From assembly GCA_043228905.1 (NCBI GenBank), contig JBHGNT010000014.1, positions 19,406,001-19,470,000 on the forward strand: DNA of 64,000 bases. The letters are read 5' to 3'. The notes under the pieces were generated by a model. It searched no databases and was not told the DNA's origin. It saw nothing but the letters and a program-made list of their open reading frames with translations. The translations under genes and the position numbers were made by a program. Shown in pieces: positions 44,201-56,319 of the stretch. Position 1 is the stretch's first letter; each line of letters begins with the position of its first letter. Origin of the DNA: Azolla caroliniana (lineage: Eukaryota > Polypodiophyta).

Positions 44201-47200
44201 CTCTATGTTATGTTGGGGATTACGAGTTTCCTGGAAAGATGTTTGAGGATATTCTTCTTCATAAATGTCATAGAGCACATTTTCATCTGAGAGTGAAGTT
44301 TCACTTTTGCTCACTTCAGTTGAATTCGACTGACCTATATTTACCTTGAACGTGATATCCTCATCAATGGTTCGACTACCTCCGCTATGATCATGATTTA
44401 TTGCTGCCTCCATAGTATTCAAACCTGACGTATCTTGTACTTTTGAAGTGTAAGGCTCCCTCTCAAAACCATCTTCAAGTTTCTGTTCATGTTCACGCAG
44501 CTCTTTTCGACCTCTCTCATTGTATAAGCCACCATTTCCTATACTGGAGAGCTTCAATGGAGTTTCTTGCTGGTGAAGAGGATCAGATTCCCGTTTTACA
44601 TTAGTAAAACTACTATCTCTTTTAGCCTTCAACTTTGCATCACTCTTTAAACTTTCATCTTTCGAAATATGTCCATGAATCTGCTCATCATCCATTTCCA
44701 CGTCATCATCATCATAATAATCTGAATACTTGTTCCGCTTTCTATCATCTTTATCCCAGTATCGTGAATCTCTATTTACAAAGTCATCTTCCACAAATGT
44801 CCTGCCAAATTGAACTTCCCTTTTCGTTTCATGGTTTTTTTCACCATCAATATCATCCTTCCAATCTGTATGAGTAATTGATGTTACAGTCAGCTTGAGC
44901 TTAAAAATGATATAAATCTTTGTAAGTATTAGCTGCACAAATTTTCCTACATATATCTACAGCAAATCCCCCTTCCATCATCACATACATTATTCTTTTT
45001 TTATCGTAGTTAGCTTACCCTAGTGGTAATTTGTTAGACTACCAGCACAAATCCTTGGGTTCAAGCCTCAACTTCCACACCTCTTTACTAAACCATAGAT
45101 ACTTTTTCCTAATTTACTAAATGCCACTGTGGAATGTACAGGTTGAAACCATGATATCGTAGTTTCCACCTGACAACCTGACCAGATGAGCTACAACAAT
45201 CTGGGCAACAGTATTCTTTTCTGATCTTAAATGAGCTTTGGTGAAACATCTCAGAAAGTAATGAGTTTTCATTTTTCAATATTTAATTGTTGCATCCTAT
45301 ACTGTTAGAATCTCAGCTTTAATTTAAACGAGCTTTTGTGAAACATCTCACAATATAGGATTCAGTGTTGAAGTACTTTAGTTGTAGGGTTTTGTGTTGA
45401 GATGGCTCTGCTGAGGTAGCAACTTGCCCATAAAGAGGTTAGACATTTTTTGCTAAGGGATCACAAACTGGTCTCTCCCAAAAAATCTCTCTTTCCCTTT
45501 TTGGAAGGCAAACTTCCTAAATATATAATAGGGTCAACTTAGCAGTCCTCCACTAAAGCTCTCCAATCCCTCAGCTCTCCCTTTTCCTCTTAATTTTGTA
45601 ATAGATGGTGCTTAAAACAGTGTGCTATGTGCACCTGTACAATACACACTCAGTTTATCTTTAATTACATGACTAAGAAACTTTGCCTTTTCTTTTAATT
45701 AAAAATTTAAGTTTCCTAAAAATTGGCAGTTTATCATGCACTAATCAGTTTTTTACTTCTGTATTTCTAACACATCATACAAACATCAGGGCTTGTAACT
45801 CCACTACAAGTCGAACATAATCTTGTGGTTAACTGGTACCCTCTCCCAAATCAACAATTAGCACTCACTTTAGCACTCACTTGTATTTAATTTGAAAGAG
45901 TCACTGGCATTTCTTTGCAATGGATCCTGTCAACAATAAGACCATTGTATCAGAAACATATATTGTTTTCTAAAGCAAAAATGCATGTTTCACCAAATAC
46001 CTGGTTTTCCAAGAAGTCATGTGTTTGTAACCACGCTGGTCTACCTGTCATTGTAACAAGGATCTATCCTAATCCAATAATTAGATTAAATAAACCATAA
46101 ATAATTGAATAACAAGATAGAGCCTAGCAGCAATACTTTCCACTTCAAGCAACCGTTTTCTACATGTTTAGATGCATCCCATAGTAAGCCTGGCGGTTGT
46201 AGATTCAGCCATGGGGATGAGAATGTGCATGGAAAGAAAACACCATGTGGAATAGAGGGTAGGCTATCCATTTACATATCCAACTCATGGGTCATTCCAG
46301 AGTATGTGCCTATTTTTCTTGTTCCTATCCTTAAGTTGGTTCCTAATGAATAAATCATCTGTTATTATGTGTTGTAATAAGGTGGTTATGCATAAAGCAT
46401 CTACGGTTATGCAAGAAAAAAGTAGCAAAAGTTAACGTCTTCAGATCTCAGAGCTAGCAGATGCATGAATAAGCAATAACATGCAATAAATTGTTTTCTA
46501 AATCATATGAGGTTACGCGTATTGTAATAATAATGCAAGAAAAGAGCAACAAAAGGTAGAGTCTTAGGATCTCCAAACTAGCAAATGCATGAATAAGCAA
46601 CAATACGCAATAAACTATTTTTTAAAACAACAAAAGCAATGAACAACAAAGTAGAGGATAAGGAACTAGCATCAAAATATACGTCGTAAGTGAGGGAGGT
46701 ATTGAAAATAAGCACTGCTTTAGACTTAATTTTGTAATGTTAATACAGACATATCCACCTATAACTTCAGACTCAGCCATAAGACCCATATGTTAATGAA
46801 GGCATGTCCACATATAAATTCAGACTTATTCATGAGAACCCCACATTCATAAACACAAGTTCACATATGCCTTTATAGTCAATCATGAGAAACCCATATT
46901 AATGGAAACACATCCACATATTAATTAAGATTCAATCATGAGAAAGAAAGATATATAACGTCTCTTAAGAGGCCATAATGGCTATGCAGCTGAACCAGAG
47001 ATTACATCTCAAATTGTTATCTCATCCTGGGGAACAACAAATCAAAATAATTATAAATATAAAGAGACCACTAAGGCTACCAGGGAGCAACTGAAGGCAT
47101 ACCCACATACAATTTTAGACTCAACCACGGGAAATCCATGCTAATATCTAAAGATACCTTTAGACTCAATAATTAAAACCTCATGTTAATGAAGACATGC

Positions 47201-47844
47201 CCACATATAGCTTAAGACCAAATCAAGTTAGAGATGACATCCTGAAATATAAATTAGAGTCGATCATAGACAGAAGCAATCATACACACAACCTTAGACT
47301 CGATTATGGACATATTTGCATAAAAATTTGAGCTCAATCATAGAGATATCCACATATAAATTTGGACTCCATCAATTTGAGGGATATAACTTTGGAAATC
47401 ATTATGTTAATAGGAAATATCCACCTATGAACTTCAAGTCAATCATATGTACATATTTCAGCTCGATCATGTTAATAAAATATTTCCACTCTGAATTTCA
47501 ACTTAATCATGTTTATGAAGACATACAGATAATATAGCTTTAATCATGTTTATGAAGACATAACCATACAAAAATTTCGATTTAAAATGCATAATCTGAC
47601 CTTTGTGGTTCCTAACGAAAGAGAAGAGATAATTCCCTCCTATAACAGTGAAGCTGACCAGACACAGAGCAATCACTACGAAGGCACCATATCCACATGA
47701 AGAATGAGAAGCCCTAGCTCCTGTTCTGATCTGCTTTTTTACTCTGTAATTGTTATATTTCATGACTCCAATGGGAACAGTACTGCTCTTCTGATGATCA
47801 GAATTTATAGTATGAAGATCTTGCTGCGAACGAAGAGAGGCCAT
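41235..47844 (-). CDS. MUCI70/TOD1-like (DUF616) putative glycosyltransferase
   Basis: Seven exons: 47844-47601, 44865-44062, 43931-43588, 43087-42876, 42518-42262, 42095-41917 and 41318-41235. All are GT-AG and in phase; 707 residues. A short basic cytosolic tail is followed by one transmembrane helix (about residues 54-76), making a type II membrane protein. A 268-codon exon then encodes a very acidic, hydrophilic stem. The DUF616 catalytic region (about 352-690) shows WETRFAGHQTLLQRNRSF, IHCGF, FDLTEEDTRYMSTC, VCFVMFVD, LGLWKLVLV, RRVGKIPKFLSHRLFP, SIWLDSKL, HEYAISNHYDRHCVWEE, KKLNKYNHSAIDEQFAFY and SCLWFNEVDRFTSRDQLSFAY. These match Arabidopsis MUCI70 and TOD1 relatives (Golgi; pectin/mucilage deposition, and alkaline ceramidase reported for TOD1). 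The enzyme's donor and acceptor are unknown here. Intron 1 (2.7 kb) carries a tRNA-like repeat and a decayed satellite; intron 3 carries a long hairpin. Confidence 0.92.
43296..43428 (-). repeat. Intronic 48-bp inverted repeat (hairpin)
   Basis: Arms 43296-43343 and 43381-43428 are reverse complements with two mismatches, separated by 37 bases. The arms carry two copies of a TTTTCACAGTTTTT-like motif. The hairpin lies in intron 3 of the MUCI70/TOD1-like gene and would be transcribed with it. It may be a MITE or an intronic small-RNA precursor. Confidence 0.9.
45005..45090 (+). repeat. tRNA-like segment (possible SINE head) in intron 1
   Basis: CCTAGTGGTAA (A-box-like, about 45019) and GGGTTCAAGCCTC (B-box GGTTCRANNCC, 45058-45070) are about 37 bp apart, as in tRNA-derived SINEs. 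It does not fold as a full tRNA, having no acceptor stem or CCA context. Confidence 0.45.
46736..47560. repeat. Degenerate tandem repeat in intron 1 of the MUCI70/TOD1-like gene
   Basis: About fifteen diverged units spaced about 35-65 bp apart carry AATGAAGACATGYCCACATATAA and GACTCAATCATGAGA-like cores (Y = C or T). The last two, at about 47500 and 47530, are nearly identical (TTAATCATGTTTATGAAGACATA). It reads as a decayed satellite. Confidence 0.65.
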
Positions 47845-48393
47845 TTCTCTCTACACATCCTTTTGTTAATTTTCAATCCTTCACAATTCTTCTTTTGTTT
47901 GTGAATGCATGGTCCTCTGTTTATTTTCTTCTTCCTGAGAGAGAGAGAGAGAGATCAGAGAAAAACAGAACAAGTATATACTTTTTGGGCTTTTGTTTTT
48001 GTTAATGAGAAGTTAAGTATTAAAAAACTCTTAGTCTGTCTGAACTTTGCATTAAAAAAACAGAGACTGAGTATTCAAGAACTCAATTCAAAGAAGCAAA
48101 AAAAACCTAATGTGTGTGTGTGTGTATTGTAAATTTGTATGTATGTATGTATGTATTACAACAACCTAAAGGCTCACGGGTCACACTTCCACATGAAGAA
48201 AAATGAACACGGGAAAAAAATGCCTCAATCTCGGCTTGATCGCGCCTACTTGGGGCCTCCTATGTATACATGCCCACACTCTAAAACACCTATAAGATAT
48301 GGTTTCAAATCTTACCAAAATAGATGACCTTACAGAATTCACAGATTGAATGCATTACCTCACATCGATTAGCAGACATATAACCTCACCAAT

Positions 48394-48440
<47 letters not shown>

Positions 48441-48568
48441 GCATGAAAAGAATGCTATGTACCTTGTTGATACAACTGACTTAGGTGTTGCCACCACATG
48501 GGTGGAGGGACATGTTGAAGTGCCAATAGGTAGAAAGAACACGTTTGTCGAGGAGACAAGGATAGAAT
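47845..48568. other. 5' flank of the MUCI70/TOD1-like gene with simple repeats
   Basis: GA run at 47938-47954, TG/TATG run at 48112-48156 and CT run at 48399-48436. No gene was seen. Confidence 0.5.
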
Positions 48569-49091
48569 TGTTAGGAATATGTCCCTCCTGTGGGAGGAGC
48601 CGACAATTGAAGACAAGGAGTAGTCGATTGGTCAGGCTGAGAGCCAACAATCGATGACATGGAGAGTTGACAACATTCTATAAGTGATCCAAGTTGAAGA
48701 AACAACCGACTAGTCAGGCCGACTGGACAGTCAACATAGGAGTCGGCAAGTCGAATCAACTAGTCGACTAGTCAACTGATTAACTGTTATTGTTATTACT
48801 ATAATAATAGGAATAATAGTAGTAGAGGCTACATTTGTAAGTAGCCCATATTGTGTATAAGTATAAATACACCTAGGGCAAACTTATAGTGTGTAGAACA
48901 GAAAGTGTAGAGCATAATAGAGAGAGCCCTGTGTGGCTGATACACTATGTGCAGAAGAGTGTTGTATTCTTGTTCCTTTTTGTATTCTCTATTGTATAGT
49001 GGATCTCTGTTCCTGTGGTTTCCCCGTTTAGGGTTTCCACGTAAAACTCCGTGTATTTGTTGTTTTCACGTTCTGTCTGTACATTTCAACA
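48569..49091. mobile_element. LTR-like fragment of a copia-type element
   Basis: The segment begins TGTTAGGAATATG and can be read to end TTTCAACA, so the termini are TGTT...AACA. It contains a TATA box (GTATAAATAC, 48861-48870) in plus orientation and is preceded by a purine tract (GAGGAGACAAGG) like a polypurine tract. I found no matching 5-bp target duplication, and the 3' boundary is uncertain. It is probably a lone or truncated LTR. Confidence 0.45.
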
Positions 49092-51292
49092 TATCGTCAT
49101 CTCAGATCTACGATCCCATCTCAATAATAACTTAACTCCATGTCTTTTTGATAGTTTGTCATCCATTATTACCTTTTCATGTCTCATGTTACACAAGTAA
49201 ATTATGGAAGAGAGAGCTTATTTTGTTTACTTCCGCCATGATCATGGTCAATGTTAGATCCTACCCCAATTGTTTATTATTTTTATGACCCCACTATGCT
49301 CCAACTAGTTTGTGATATACTTCCACAAACCCTTTCTAGTTTGATACTCTTACCTCGTCCACTTCTTCAAAGTCCTATCTAGAACATTGTTCCATTTGTT
49401 TCTATGTCATAGTGACATGATGAAAACAAAGACAATGATGATCGAGAGATAACATGCACATGTGGCCATGTACAATTGAAAGAGCAGTGACATTATGAAC
49501 TCTCTTAAATATTTCACTATTAAGGTTCCGATGGACATATGTAGGCAAGATGAATGCAAAGAAGATTTGATGTAGAACATAATCAATACTTTATATATTA
49601 GAATATCTATGTGCGTAAGGACATCTGAAGTTCAAACAATTATATATGGGGTATGGAGTTTGGGCAACATTCAACACGATATTTCTCAATTTCACATGAG
49701 GCCACATGGACATTGAGTAAAAAAAAGAAGAATTGGTCTCACAAATCAAGGTGTGTTCGCTTCACAACAAGGAAATTATATGCAAATGAGGTATGTTTAC
49801 TATTAGAGCACTCAAAATACAAAGTTCATAAGAGAAGAGTTCCCTTTGCTTCTTAAGAAGAAGGAAGAGGTTTTGATTATTTCATAAATAAGCCACCAAA
49901 AGTAGTGGGACATATCACCATAAGAGCCATTTAGCATCATGGGTAACAACTCATATTTTTGGGCCCAAAATTATGGGATGAGCTCCGTTAATTGTTTACT
50001 TTTGGTCCATTAGGCAATTAGACACCTATAGGATGATAATAAAGATCACGCGGCATTTGAATGGATCAACATGGCTAATCTTGCTTTCTCTCTCTTTTTA
50101 TTTGGGTTTTGTTAGTTTTCACTTCTCAAACAAGTGAACAAACTATAGCATGTGTATTGTTTTTGTCTTACATGCCACATTGGCCTCTCTAAAGAAATCA
50201 ATATACTCCTTATGCTTCAATCTCTCTCTCTCTCTCTCTCTCATCGAATTCATATAAATAATTTATTGATTCATTGTCTAATTGATGGCACGACAAGTAG
50301 TAGTTATAATGTTATAATATGTGGTTTGGTTGTTCCCATTTATATAGTCTACCATTATGATCATGTCATCTTGCAAGATAGGGGAATATAGCTAAAAGTG
50401 AATCACTCCAATCATCGTGTAAGGTTATGATTGGTCAACAATATTGAATCATGGAAATTCCTAGAGAAGTGCAATTGTATAACAAAGAGTGAAGGATATG
50501 AAACAAATGACCAAGCTAAGGCTTCTAAGTATCTTTTTCTGTAAATAAACAAGGATCTAGGCATGTAGGTTAGATTAGATTAGGTTTGTTCATTGTGCAC
50601 AAGGAGACCAAATTTCACTTACATGACCAAATAAACATATATTATATGCATCTCCTTCTAAGAAAGGAGACTCCTATTATAGTAAAAACACTCTATGTGT
50701 AAATAATGCATGAAATATGTGCTCACCCTTCTTGGTGGAGATTTGTGTAGGATACTTAAATTATCATGCTCATATAACAAGTCATCATAATTATCGTGAA
50801 TTATATCTTATGTCGAGCTTGCAAGAAGCAAGTAATATTCATCCTCCACTTGATTTTGATTGCATATCTTCATAATTCAACACCCAAGTAAAAGCTCTCC
50901 GAGAGCTAAGACTCATGAAGCTAGTAAAATGTGGTTATATACGTTTTGGTCTTTGTACCTTGTATCAGGGCCAACATTGAGGATTAATAATTTGATAATA
51001 ATCCATTTTTGACATTATAGCATATTGCCACTTCTTCCTTAGTGCCTCTTGGAATCTATCCTAACTGATCACATACTTCATATCATCACCTAAAGCTCCA
51101 ATAGATCTTCTTCTTCCCATTTTTTAAACCATTTTATAATGTCCACTACTCAACCAAATTATGAAGTGATTTGCTAATATACATACTTTTCTTTGGTATG
51201 ATAAGAGGTGACTATATTTTATTGCACACATGTACACCCACTACATATGGGATCAAACACACATTGGAGAATTGAGCTTGAGATCTCCGCAC
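49092..51292. other. Intergenic AT-rich DNA, no gene seen
   Basis: Short frames and a CT run (50220-50242) only. Confidence 0.5.
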
Positions 51293-51734
51293 CAAGGTTG
51301 TTAGGTACGTTAGGTACAATATGGATACCATAGGTATTTAACGTATTAATACCCGTATAGTACCTCCCAATTTAAAAATACGTTAAATACGTTTTCTTAA
51401 TATGTTAAATACTTATAAAATACGTAAAATACGTATAGTATGTTAAATACTTCTAGAATTTGAAAATTATTTACCTTTCTAAAAAATATCTATAATATTG
51501 TAAAAAACATCTATGTTTACACAATTTTGTGATGTAAAATATAATTCTACATCCTAAAATGCATATGAGACATTTGAACATTTCACATCCTAAAATACTT
51601 GTAGTAATATGGATGTCGAGATTCCCTTATTCTATAAATCAGTGTAAGTGTGTATCACGATGTTCTACTTCAAATTGTAATTATTTACAATTATGCCTTT
51701 ATAGATTGAAGAATCGTCTACGATTACCACACTC

Positions 51735-51850
51735 ATGATAGGTTTCTCTTTTCTTCGTTTTCTTCTTCTTCTATCTTCTGTGATTATCACACTCAGGACA
51801 GGTTTATGTCTTCTTTTCTCTCTTCTTCTTCTTCTTCTTCTTCTTCTTCA
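51735..51850. repeat. Local duplication plus (TTC)n run in the hAT-like element
   Basis: GATTACCACACTCATGATAGGTTT (51723) is repeated imperfectly as GATTATCACACTCAGGACAGGTTT (51781), each followed by a T/C-rich run. Confidence 0.7.
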
Positions 51851-52073
51851 TTGTTGTCTCTTCTATTCTTCTTTCTTCCTTCCTTTGGCTTCTTTTTCAC
51901 TAAAATCTTTTTTTTCTTTTGCTTTTTGTTAGGGTTTTACTTACATTTTCTTTATAAATACGTATTATACCTGTTTTTAAATACGTTAAATACCGTATTG
52001 GACAAATGTACATGATATTTGACTGAACAACATTGAGGTATAGTACGTACTATACAAATGATGAGGTACTATA

Positions 52074-52517
52074 TGTCAGAACCAAGGATAAAAGATAGAG
52101 TGATGGAAGAAGGATATTAGAGAACACGAGAAGAAAGGAACGAAATACTAAGAGAAGAATGGATGTATAAGATAGAGAAAGAAAGAGAATGGATACAAGA
52201 TATGTAATGAAAGCTAAAGACTGGTGTTGATTCGAATTGATTTGAGAATACATGTATGCCCTTATTTATAGGTTCCTATAGAATAGCTTAGAGATTTCTA
52301 GAATGTTCTAGAATGTTCTAGACCTAGAATGCTCTAGGACATTCTAGAACATTCTCGAATAATCTAGAGGTTTTACAATAATCAATGTAATACAAGAAGT
52401 AGCTTTTATTGTTTCATATAACAATAAGCTATCTTAATGGTTGAGGTTTTCAAGTATGGATTACAAGGTTCGAGGTTCAAGTCCGGGTGACGCCATAATG
52501 GTCATCTGTTCATGACA
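52074..52517 (-). repeat. gypsy 3' LTR
   Basis: 444 bp, TGTCA...TGACA. In element sense it carries heat-shock elements (52359-52296), then a TATA box (CCTATAAATAAG, about 52272-52261). Near its start (element sense) is an antisense tRNA-like segment with a B-box (GGTTCAAGTCC, 52474-52484 on the plus strand). Confidence 0.95.
52296..52359. promoter_or_regulatory. Heat-shock element arrays in the gypsy 3' LTR
   Basis: At 52296-52318, TTC and GAA alternate at exact 5-bp phase five times (TTCtaGAAtgTTCtaGAAtgTTC). At 52342-52359 there are four more (TTCtaGAAcaTTCtcGAA). nGAAnnTTCn arrays with three or more units are canonical HSF-binding sites. They lie about 25-90 bp upstream of the TATA box in element orientation. 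Confidence 0.85.
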
Positions 52518-55500
52518 CTATCCCTCCTTCGAGAACGCCGAGTGGAAATCAGCGTTAACATTGTTGGGCCGGGCTTGTTTGGATAGTGACGATGGAAGTC
52601 GTTGACCAGAGCTTCAACATTACAAACGTTATCAATGGGTTCCCAAGTACGATCACTCGGAGGATAGCCAAGCCAATCAACTAGATAATAAAGCTTATTG
52701 CGCACAATCTTAGAATCGAGAATAACAGCTACCTCGTATTCGGGGCCGTCCACAAGTTGTACAGAAGGCGGTGGTGGCACGACACGATTAGGAATTAAAG
52801 AGGTGCGGCAAGGTTCCAAAAGAGAGCTATGAAAGACAGGGTAAAGCCTCATATGTGCAGGAAGGTTAAGACGAAATGTTGCATCATTAATCTGCGCCGT
52901 GATGACAAAAGGACCTAAGCGTTGATAGTCAAGCTTAGCACACGGTCGGGTAGTCTTGATGTGATGACGAAGCAACCATACACGGTCACCAACCTTAAAT
53001 GGAGACTTAAGACGATGTCGATCGACATTGGTCTTATGGTGTGCTTGCGCTTTCTGAAGATGTGACGATAACTTGAACTGGATTTGTTGTAGTCGGTGGA
53101 GGTGATGCGCCGCACTAGGGTTCGTGGCACCTCGGGAAGATCCAGTATACACCATCGAGGGTGGTTGCCAGTGTAGGCAAAGAAAGGTGTAACTTTGGTA
53201 GAAGAGTGGACCGTGTTGTTGTATGCAAACTTGGCAAGATGTAAAATATTACTCCAATCATCTTGTTGATAACTAATGAAACATCGAAGATATTGCTCGA
53301 GCGTTTGATTTGTGCGCTCTGTTTGTTCGTCAGTTTGGGGATGATAAGCCGAAGAGAGTTTGCAAGAGATTTTGAGGCCTGCCCATAGGTGCTTCCAAAA
53401 GTGTGAGATAAATTGAGGACCTCGATCGCTAATAATATCATTCGGGAGACCATGATGGCGAAACACTTCACGCATAATGAAATCTGCAGTTTCTTCACTA
53501 TTGATGGTCTTTACACATGGTACAAAATGTGCCATCTTGGTGAACTGATCCACTACTGTTAAAATAGTATCAAAGCCTTTGGAAGGTGGCAGATTCGTAA
53601 TGAAATCCATAGAAATAGACTGCCATGGCTTGTTGGGAGGGGGTAATGGTTGTAGTAAGCCATAAGGGTGATGCCAAGGTATTTTGGCGCGACAGCAAGT
53701 GTCACAAGTGCGAACATAATCTTCGCATTTTTTTTGCAAGTGAGGCCACCAAAACGAACGTTTCACCAGCTCAATGGTCTTGGAAATACCAAAATGTCCA
53801 GCCATGGGGGCATCATGACAATGTTCCAACACTTGAAGTCGGGGTGATCCGTCGGGGACGTAAAGGAGATTCTTGTGGAAGAGTAAGCCATCTTGCCACT
53901 TGAAGTCCTGATAATGTTGAGATGACCCTGGCAATGTGGAGCAAGGTGGACGACTTGAACCATAGTGGGCTAAGACATCCTTAGCGAAATCATCTGAATG
54001 AAGTTGTTGCCGAATAGTGTCAAGAAGGGTAGAATCAAGTGGCGTGGCATAAATTGTTGTTACCTGTAGCTTTGATGGTCCGAGGAGAATTTGCTTTTGA
54101 TTGTCAAAGGCCGGATCTCCAGGTCGAAGTGCTAGATACGAACGCCGAGACAAAGCATCTGCTTTCCCTTGTTGTTTTCCGGGGCGAAAAATGATCTTGA
54201 AATCAAAACGCGTTAGAAATTGGGCCCACCATGCTTGGCGTCTATTTAATACTCGAGTTGTTTGAAAATATGTGAGATTTTTGTGATCACTATAAATGAT
54301 AATCTGATGAGGTGATCCTTCTAGAAAATGACGCCATTGCTCGAATGAGTCGACCACAACTAGTAACTCCTTGTCATGCACCTCATAGTTTATCTCCAAA
54401 ACAGTAAATTTTCTCGAGTGAAACGCAACTGAATGTGTCTGTCCGTCCTCGCCTAGTTGCGATAGGATACTCACTAATGCAAAGTCCGATGCATCTGCCT
54501 CAATAGTAAATGGCTTTTCAAGATCAATATGTGCTAGGATGGGTGCTGATGTGAATGCCTCTTTCAGTTGCGTAAAAGCCTTGTCCGCTACGATACTCCA
54601 AAAAAATTCTTGATTTTTCTTGGTGAGTTGAGTAAGGGGCAACACAATGCTTGAATAATTATGTATGAATTTGCGATAGAAGTTCGCAAATCCGAGGAAA
54701 CACTGGACATCCCGAACTGAGCATGGGGGTTTCCATTCCAATATTGTTTGGACTTTTGATGGGTCCATGAAAACACCCTGGGATGAAATAGTGTATCCCA
54801 AAAATTCGACTTGTTTGCAATCAAAATTGCACTTCTCAAGTTTGGCATAAAGACCATACTTCCTTAGGCGTTGAAGTACTTGCCATACATGTATATCATG
54901 CTCCCCCTGTGTTTTAGAGTAAATCAATAGATCATCTAGGTAGATGATTAGAAAAATATCCAAGAAATCCCGGAAGATGTCATTTGCCATATGTTGGAAT
55001 ACTGCAGGTGCATTTGTGAGCCCGAAAGGCATGACTGTATACTCGAAATGACCATACCGAGTACAAAATGTTGTTTTCCACTCATCTCCCGGCCGAATTC
55101 GAACAAGATTATATGCACCCCTTAGATCAATTTTAGTAAAATGCTTTGCCCCACCAATGCATTCTAAGAGATTGGAGATTAAAGGTAAAGCATACCTATT
55201 CCTTATGGTGACTTTATTTAAGCCTCGATAGTCCATGACCAAACGAAGGGAGCTGTCCTTTTTCTTCACAAAAAAGATAGGAGCACCAGCTGGAGACTTT
55301 GAATGTCGAATAAACCCATGTGCAAGATTTTCCTCGATGTATTCTCGAAAAACCTCAAGCTCAGTGGGTGATCAATTGTAAATTGGACCCCACGGTGGCT
55401 CTTTTCCTGGTTGGAGATCAATAGGACAGTCGTACGGCCGATGCTTTGGAAGAACACTAGCTTTGACTTTGTCGAAAACATCAACATAGTTGATATTTTT

Positions 55501-55573
55501 TGGGAATTTGGATGTCTGAATTCGCTTGAGTGACACTAGAAGGTGTCACTGATACTGCAAATAAGAAAAGCTC
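52502..55573 (-). pseudogene. gypsy pol remainder: RT-RNase H-integrase-chromodomain
   Basis: Reverse transcriptase (KKKDSSLRLVMDYRGLN, YLDD at about 54950), RNase H (EADASDFA, ADALSRR), integrase with an H-H-C-C zinc finger (HCHDAPMAGHFG...CDTC) and D, D, E residues (SMDFITNLP; SDRGPQF; HPQTDEQTER), then a chromodomain (YEVAVILDSKIVRNKLYYLVDWLGY...TWEPIDNV). Damage: TGA at 55374-55372 upstream of RT, an inferred one-base frameshift in a T6 run (55496-55501), and a one-base frameshift near 53115 between integrase core and C-terminus. The last frame runs to TGA near 52502 and overlaps the LTR. Confidence 0.9.
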
Positions 55574-55578
55574 CTCCT

Positions 55579-55848
55579 TGTTGCGAATCAACGCTCCGAT
55601 TCACCTTCACCACCCGGCCACAACCGACAAATCGCGAATCAATGCAGCAGAAAATAGGAAACACAGAGAAAGACACGATAACACAGGGATTAACGTGGAA
55701 AACCCTATACGGGAAAAACCACGGGAGTCCTCGAACTCCAACTATCACTATGAACAGAGATGTACAATGGTGAAGCTTCAAGGCAACAACCTTGAGCTCA
55801 CTGTCTTCGCCACAGGCGGCGGTAATACACAGAGGCAACGACCTCTTC

Positions 55849-55881
<33 letters not shown>

Positions 55882-56309
55882 CTGCTCTCTTCACTCTCTC
55901 TAAGTGGAAAAACAGAAAAATGAGTAGCAACGTAAAACTGTTTGCCCTAAGTCATATTTATACACATATGACTTTCAGGCTATTTACAAATATAGCCACA
56001 AGGGCCCTTGGCAAACATATTCACAAATATGTCCCCGCATCCGGATCTCTCTCCGGGTACATACCTCATCCGGTTCCGTAGCCGGGTCTTTGTCATCCGG
56101 TTCCGTAGCCGGGTCTTTGTCATCCGGCTCCGTAGCCGGGTCTTCATCATCCGGCTCCGTAGCCGGGTACTCTTCATCCGGCTTCATGCCGGGTACTCTT
56201 CATCCGGCTTCATGCCGGGTACTCTTCATCCTCCGGTTCCGTAACCGCAACCGGGCTTGCCGTCATTCATCTCCGGACATCCCATCCGGAGGGACCGTAA
56301 ATCCCAACA
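55579..56309 (-). repeat. copia 3' LTR
   Basis: 731 bp. Contains U3 tandem repeats (56070-56229), a TATA box (TATAAATA, 55962-55955) and a CT microsatellite (55852-55879). Confidence 0.95.
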
Positions 56310-56319
56310 AACTCCCCCT

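Noticed and set aside
48439-48657. 72-codon frame as the 3' end of a copia polyprotein
   Set aside because: No RNase H motif; its end runs into the presumed LTR, and similarity to any polyprotein could not be supported by eye.
52915-53155. Two overlapping frames read as two separate genes at the gypsy integrase end
   Set aside because: They are the two sides of a single-base frameshift in one pol gene; motifs continue across the break.
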